Source: Chara braunii
Taxonomy: Eukaryota; Streptophyta; Charophyceae; Charales; Characeae
Assembly: GCA_003427395.1 (NCBI GenBank)
Contig: BFEA01000076.1
Span: 2,140,274 to 2,174,413, forward strand
Reading direction: 5' to 3'
Length of the DNA: 34,140 nt
Shown here: one piece after another, positions 30,595-34,140 of the stretch
How positions within the stretch are numbered: the stretch's first letter is position 1
Layout of the letters: every line of letters begins with the position of its first letter
Translations under genes and position numbers: made by a program
The notes under the pieces: generated by a model
What the model was told of the DNA's origin: nothing
The model's input: only the letters and a program-made list of their open reading frames with translations
Databases searched by the model: none

Positions 30595-30796
30595 AGTTCA
30601 GAGAGTCGCATGTGGGATATCCAGGGTGATCCGGTGTATGCGAACAGTGAGTTGTTTGGGCGCTGAGTCGCCATAGTCATTGAAAGTGAACTCGTATCTG
30701 GGTTTCCATATCTCTGAGTTTTGAGTGGGCGCATGTCGCCAGTTTGCTGCACTACTGTTTGCATGCATGTAGAGTGTGAAGAAAGCGAGTCTGATT

Positions 30797-31066
30797 GCAC
30801 ACCAACCTTGCGGCCACCTACATCAACCTCTACCACGAAATGTTCACCCTTTGGACCTTACTTATCATCGCCCAAGAGTCCCTGGGGTCCTTCCCTGACC
30901 ACTCAGTCTCTAACTCTTCTGGGGCCTCAGACACATCTCTTGAACAGAGCGTCGAAGGGTCTGAATGTGTCCGCGGGGCGATACGTGGGTCACTAGCCTT
31001 GGCCAACGCCTGAAGTGGGGGAGGCAACGTAACCACTTCAGTGCGAGTAAGAGCGGCTAAAACTCC
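30797..31066 (-). pseudogene. End of Gag and first residues of protease, element B, truncated
   Basis: On the minus strand, readable protein continues below the gag frame (EELETEWSGKDPRDSWAM, about 30860-30915). One frame over it reads HFVVEVDVGGRKVGV (30798-30842). This matches the segment just before the catalytic Asp in the element A protease (LVDVEVFRSSVGALIDSG). The similarity stops at 30798, immediately before the catalytic triplet, and the DNA switches to the presumed LTR of element A. Protease, reverse transcriptase and integrase of B are therefore absent here. At least one frameshift separates this piece from the gag frame. Confidence 0.65.
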
Positions 31067-31068
31067 TA

Positions 31069-32914
31069 CTGGCCCAAGGTGTCTCCCTGCGAAGTGCTCG
31101 CAGAAGCACCGCCAGAGTTCAAAGATAGTCCCACCACCGTTGGTGAGGCTACCCTCGTCAGGACTTTCTTGCCTCGACACGTTCGTGACGTGTGGCCATA
31201 GTTGCCACAGTTCATGCATGTGCCCCTAGCAACTCGGTCCCTCCACACCTCGTACTCTAAACCAAGCTTCACCCAAGCAGGTGTGCCTTGGTNCGTACTC
31301 TAAACCAAGCTTCACCCAAGCAGGTGTGCCTTGGTCGCCCTGACCCGTGGACCGGCCTACCTTCTTCTTCCCGGTCCCCCTAGCCTTTTCTTTGATGGGC
31401 GCCACGACTCCCCCATCCGAAGTCTTACTGGCCCCATCATGCTCTGTGTCCTCCCCAAGGTCTGGGAAGTCGTCAATTTTTGTCGCCTGACCATCGTGGT
31501 CGACGAACATTAGTTGACCTTTCTTTTTCCAGTCCTAGGGTAGTCTCTTCTTCCTACCATCGCCCCGACTCTGATGCGCGGATCCCGACTTTGCCTCTAT
31601 GTCTAAGGGTTTCTTGCTGAAAGAGGCGAAGTTGTGCTGATCAACATAAGCCTCATCTACCAGCTATGTCCTTACCTCTGAAGGTAGACATCTGAGGTAA
31701 TTCGTAAGGAGTACCTGCTGGTCATAGCGCACACCAGGCACCACGAGCAAACGTTCTACGGTATCCGTGAGCTCTCTCACATTCTTGTACAGTCTGGCAC
31801 AAAGACTGTTGATCACGTAGGTGGCCTTTTCAGCCCCTTGCGGGTCATGCCACTTGTTGTAAACGGACCGTACGAACTGTTCCAATGTCCGGGCCTGGGC
31901 CCACGCATCGATATCCTGACCGTAGCCCTGCTGTTGCACTAGGCCATTTAACCAGCGGGCTGCTGACCCCTCTAAAAAGGAGGTAGCCACAACAACTTCT
32001 TGCTCTGGCCTGGTAAGCTTGTGCCTCACATAAGTAGGCACCGTCCTTACCCAGATATCCAAATCCTCGTTTTTCTTCTTGTCACCGGAGAAGGGCTTAG
32101 GACTCAGCAAGGGTATCTTGGGCATCCACTGCATAGGCTGCATGGGCCCAGGTGCCTGCTACAGTGGCCGCATAGCCACTGAAACAGGTTGCTCCACACT
32201 AACCCGGGCCTGACTTGACAGTGGGACTGTAGTTACCACTGTTGTCGATGGTACGGCCGAGCCTCTAGGAACCTGACCACTAGGAGCCCGCATTGCAGCC
32301 AAAATTTGTTTTTGGCCTGCCACTAGTTCGGCCAACACCTCCTGCTGAACTACCTGCGTCTCTGCCACACACAAGAGCGCGTTATGCAGTGCTCTTATCG
32401 CAGAGTCAAGTGTTGACTCGTCTAGCGTTTCTAATCTGCTTAACTCCTGCATTCTACTGCCTAGTCTAGCTTTCCTCATAATTGCTTTCCTTCTCCTCTC
32501 TGCTGCCTCATCCAATTGCCGCTGTAACACATCCTGAAGTTCTTCTGCTTGGAGGATTTCATAATCCTCCGGCGTGAGTTGAGTCTGCTGGTTGACTCGC
32601 AAGCCAGCAGTCTGGCTAATGGACCCCTGTGAACCACTCTAACTAACTCCTGACGAAGTGGACTGTGAAGAGGTTTGCGACATGGTAGATGAAGTGGCCA
32701 TGGTTGTACCGGTGCTAGCTATAGTTCTAGACCTGGCACTATCCTCAGCCACCCTCACTCTCCTTGCTGCTGCTCTCTCTCGAGCCTCTCTCCGCAGTCT
32801 CCTCTCGTCTCCTGGACCTAGCTCTAGGAAAGTCAAGGGTCGACTACGAGCAGTTCCACGAGTAGTCCTATGGTCGTCCGCTAACAACTCCTCACTAGTG
32901 CTTGCATCACTCAT
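31069..32914 (-). pseudogene. gag: Gag of Ty3-type element B, disrupted
   Basis: A single minus-strand frame starts at ATG 32912-32914. It shows a Ser/Thr/Arg-rich N-terminus, a helical Glu/Arg-rich region (about 32560-32400), the Gag assembly domain PKPFSGDKKKNEDLDIWVRT through SAARWLNGLVQQQGYG (about 32100-31700), a basic linker, and a CCHC knuckle CMNCGNYGHTSRTC at 31177-31218. Four in-frame stops interrupt it, all TAG: 32639-32641, 32159-32161, 31664-31666 and 31535-31537. The only frame change before the knuckle is at the N-linked 42-bp duplication (31251-31335); taking that out restores phase, so it is probably artificial. Its Gag is not recognisably similar to that of element A, although their LTR blocks match. 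Confidence 0.9.
31251..31335. other. 42-bp direct duplication joined by a single N (assembly join)
   Basis: 31251-31292 and 31294-31335 are identical 42-bp copies starting CGTACTCTAAACC, separated by one N at 31293. The extra 43 bases shift the element B gag frame by one, and the codons on both sides agree once they are discounted. This is best read as two contig ends overlapping at a closed gap, not biology. Confidence 0.93.
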
Positions 32915-33438
32915 GAGCTACAATGTGTGTGATCTATACTAGAATCCACACTGAATCCTACCTTAGCCTGACACACAACTGATTACGAATCACAACTAAT
33001 TTCGGTCGGACTGAACAGAAACAGTTAGGTGATGTAGTAACTACTAATGTCAGATCCTACAGGAATATCACATCTATTTTTTGATTACCCTAGAACAGAT
33101 TGCTATGCAGCAAAGATCTAGTCTGTCTGCAGTTGTTTGTCGGTTGTTAGGCAAGTATGTAACAACTAGATAATCAAAATAATATCTCCTGTTGGAGATG
33201 TATGCTTGATGGAAGATTGTCTATTGATTGCCACTGCGAACAGTTACCTGAATCCCCCCTCCCCCTGTATCCTTCTTGAGTGGTCACTTTGTGTCGACGC
33301 CCTGAGCATCTGGTTGAGCAGCGTGTCTGAAGGTGTGCAATCTGGCCCACCCCTGTGCCCCAAGTCAACGCCGAACCTCCCAGCCCCTGCACATTATTTA
33401 CCCTCGCATGCAACGAGCCTTACACCCGGTTTGATCTG
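32915..33438 (-). other. Untranslated leader of element B
   Basis: AT-richer DNA between the gag start and the LTR block. Close to gag it resembles the element A leader: minus-strand GGTAGGATTCAGTGTGGATTCT (about 32941-32962) against plus-strand 24616-24638 (GGTAGGATCCCTGTCCGGATTCT). No gene is seen. A clear primer-binding site was not identified. Confidence 0.6.
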
Positions 33439-34140
33439 GCTGATCAGGAGGCATTTAAGGAGATCCCCCGAACTCCTCAAGAATTATTTAACGTCGCAGA
33501 CAGGACGACGATCACAACCAGAGTCAACACCGAGTCCCCGCCAGAAATATTTAAAGACGGTCTGGTAAGCGTCTGTCAAAGGGCTGGCATGCCCTGCATG
33601 ACCTCTATTGCACAAGCAGCAGAACCAAGGACTTGCAGCAAAGCATACGTGTACTAGTCCCAACGGGTTGGCATGGTGACCGTGACCGAAGTGATTCGTC
33701 CAGGGCCCTTCAGAGGCTTCGCCCGTCTCCCACCAGCTTGCTGCCCAGGAAGAACGTCGACTCTCAAGGTTGAGCGCTCGCGACAACTCACATCGAGAGG
33801 ACTCTCAAGACATACTCACTTCCTCATAGTAATAAGTAATGAAGAGGGTAGATAATGAAGAGGGTAGATAAGGAAGAGAGCAACGTACCTTATAATGCTG
33901 CCCCCAACCACATATTTCTCACCGGCAACCTGATGTGCATTTATGATGACCGGTCTTTGCCTCAGCACAACCAACAGCAGAATGCGGTTCCACCTCGGCT
34001 TAATATGTCACATCAGCGAGCTCTCATCATCCAGCATACACCCCATATGTCACCACATAGCTCCCTGGCGCGCCCACACGACCCTGGGCCGCCTTATGTT
34101 CAACGCCCAAGCCTTATCACTGCCCCACACCTCATGCGAA
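33439..34140 (-). mobile_element. 5' LTR of element B (runs off the window)
   Basis: The block 33439-33513 is about 90% identical, in reverse complement, to 24485-24563 of element A. A matching TATA box (minus strand TATAAGG at 33888-33894) lies about 450 bp upstream of the LTR end in the element's own direction. Inside, ATTTAA-like motifs recur (about 33453, 33486, 33547). Sequence from 33900 to the window edge would be U3. GAAGAGGGTAGATAA is directly repeated at about 33840-33872, just downstream of the TATA box in element orientation. Confidence 0.65.
33888..33894 (-). promoter_or_regulatory. TATA box of element B LTR
   Basis: Minus-strand ATTATAAGG, matching the element A motif at 23943-23950 in both sequence and position relative to the shared closing block. 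Confidence 0.55.

Larger units (their letters stand above)
29917..30797 (+). mobile_element. 3' flank of element A, probable LTR or LTR part
   Basis: Just after the pol stop comes GGACGGCGGGAGTG (29944-29957), resembling the purine-rich end before a 3' LTR. The following 840 bp contain a TATA box (30379-30385), a duplicated GACCCCA-GGCT-GA-CCC motif (29990 and 30044) and a GT microsatellite. It ends where element B protease sequence begins (about 30798). It does not visibly contain the closing block of the 5' LTR, so either it is truncated in U3 or it belongs to a different LTR. Confidence 0.45.

Noticed and set aside
33206-33657. Open plus-strand frames right of element B, possibly a host gene
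   Set aside because: They overlap the LTR block shared in reverse complement with element A, so the sequence is LTR and not an exon.

Overview
The window looks like repeat-rich nuclear DNA of a streptophyte (land plant or charophyte alga). I see no intact host gene, no rRNA or tRNA gene and no CRISPR array. The evidence is Ty3/gypsy chromovirus proteins, a tRNA-Asp type primer-binding site of the kind used by plant Ty3 elements, pyrimidine-rich and microsatellite DNA, and many stacked, decayed repeats. From memory, the reverse transcriptase and integrase wording is closest to elements I associate with charophytes such as Chara. That is an impression, not a search result.

Layout. 1-2400: C/T-rich DNA with short tandem duplications. 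2400-5810: a minisatellite of about 37 units of about 90 bp. 5810-6290: a purine tract with a GAA microsatellite. 6290-10320: T/C-rich repeat DNA unusually dense in short perfect inverted repeats, partly built of duplicated modules. 10434-10710: six copies of a 53/36-bp tandem repeat. 10730-14400: unassigned DNA with several good hairpins. 14655-15382: seven copies of a conserved loop flanked by stem arms that differ in sequence but still pair. 15650-16310: five copies of a roughly 122-bp repeat. 16900-22505: remains of an LTR element (element C) with a tRNA-Asp-like primer-binding site at 17578, gag-like reading frames at 20630-21762 and a DTGAS protease motif at 22481.

23900-30800 holds element A, a plus-strand Ty3/gypsy chromovirus: LTR-like sequence with a TATA box and an 11-bp TTGACC array, then gag, protease, reverse transcriptase, a deleted RNase H, integrase and a chromodomain-like tail. 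It is dead: it has several stops, frameshifts, a large internal deletion, and Lys in place of the catalytic integrase Glu. 34140 down to about 30797 holds element B on the minus strand: LTR, gag with a zinc knuckle, and the first residues of a protease, where it is cut off. A and B converge. They share an LTR block but have unrelated Gag proteins. All four in-frame stops in B's main gag frame are TAG. A single N at 31293 sits between two identical 42-bp copies and creates an artificial frameshift.

The observations most worth a second look are the stem-loop family with covarying arms (14.65-15.39 kb), the hairpin-dense tract (6.6-9.6 kb), the TAG-only decay of element B, the N-linked assembly duplication, and the helically spaced TTGACC array in the LTR of element A.
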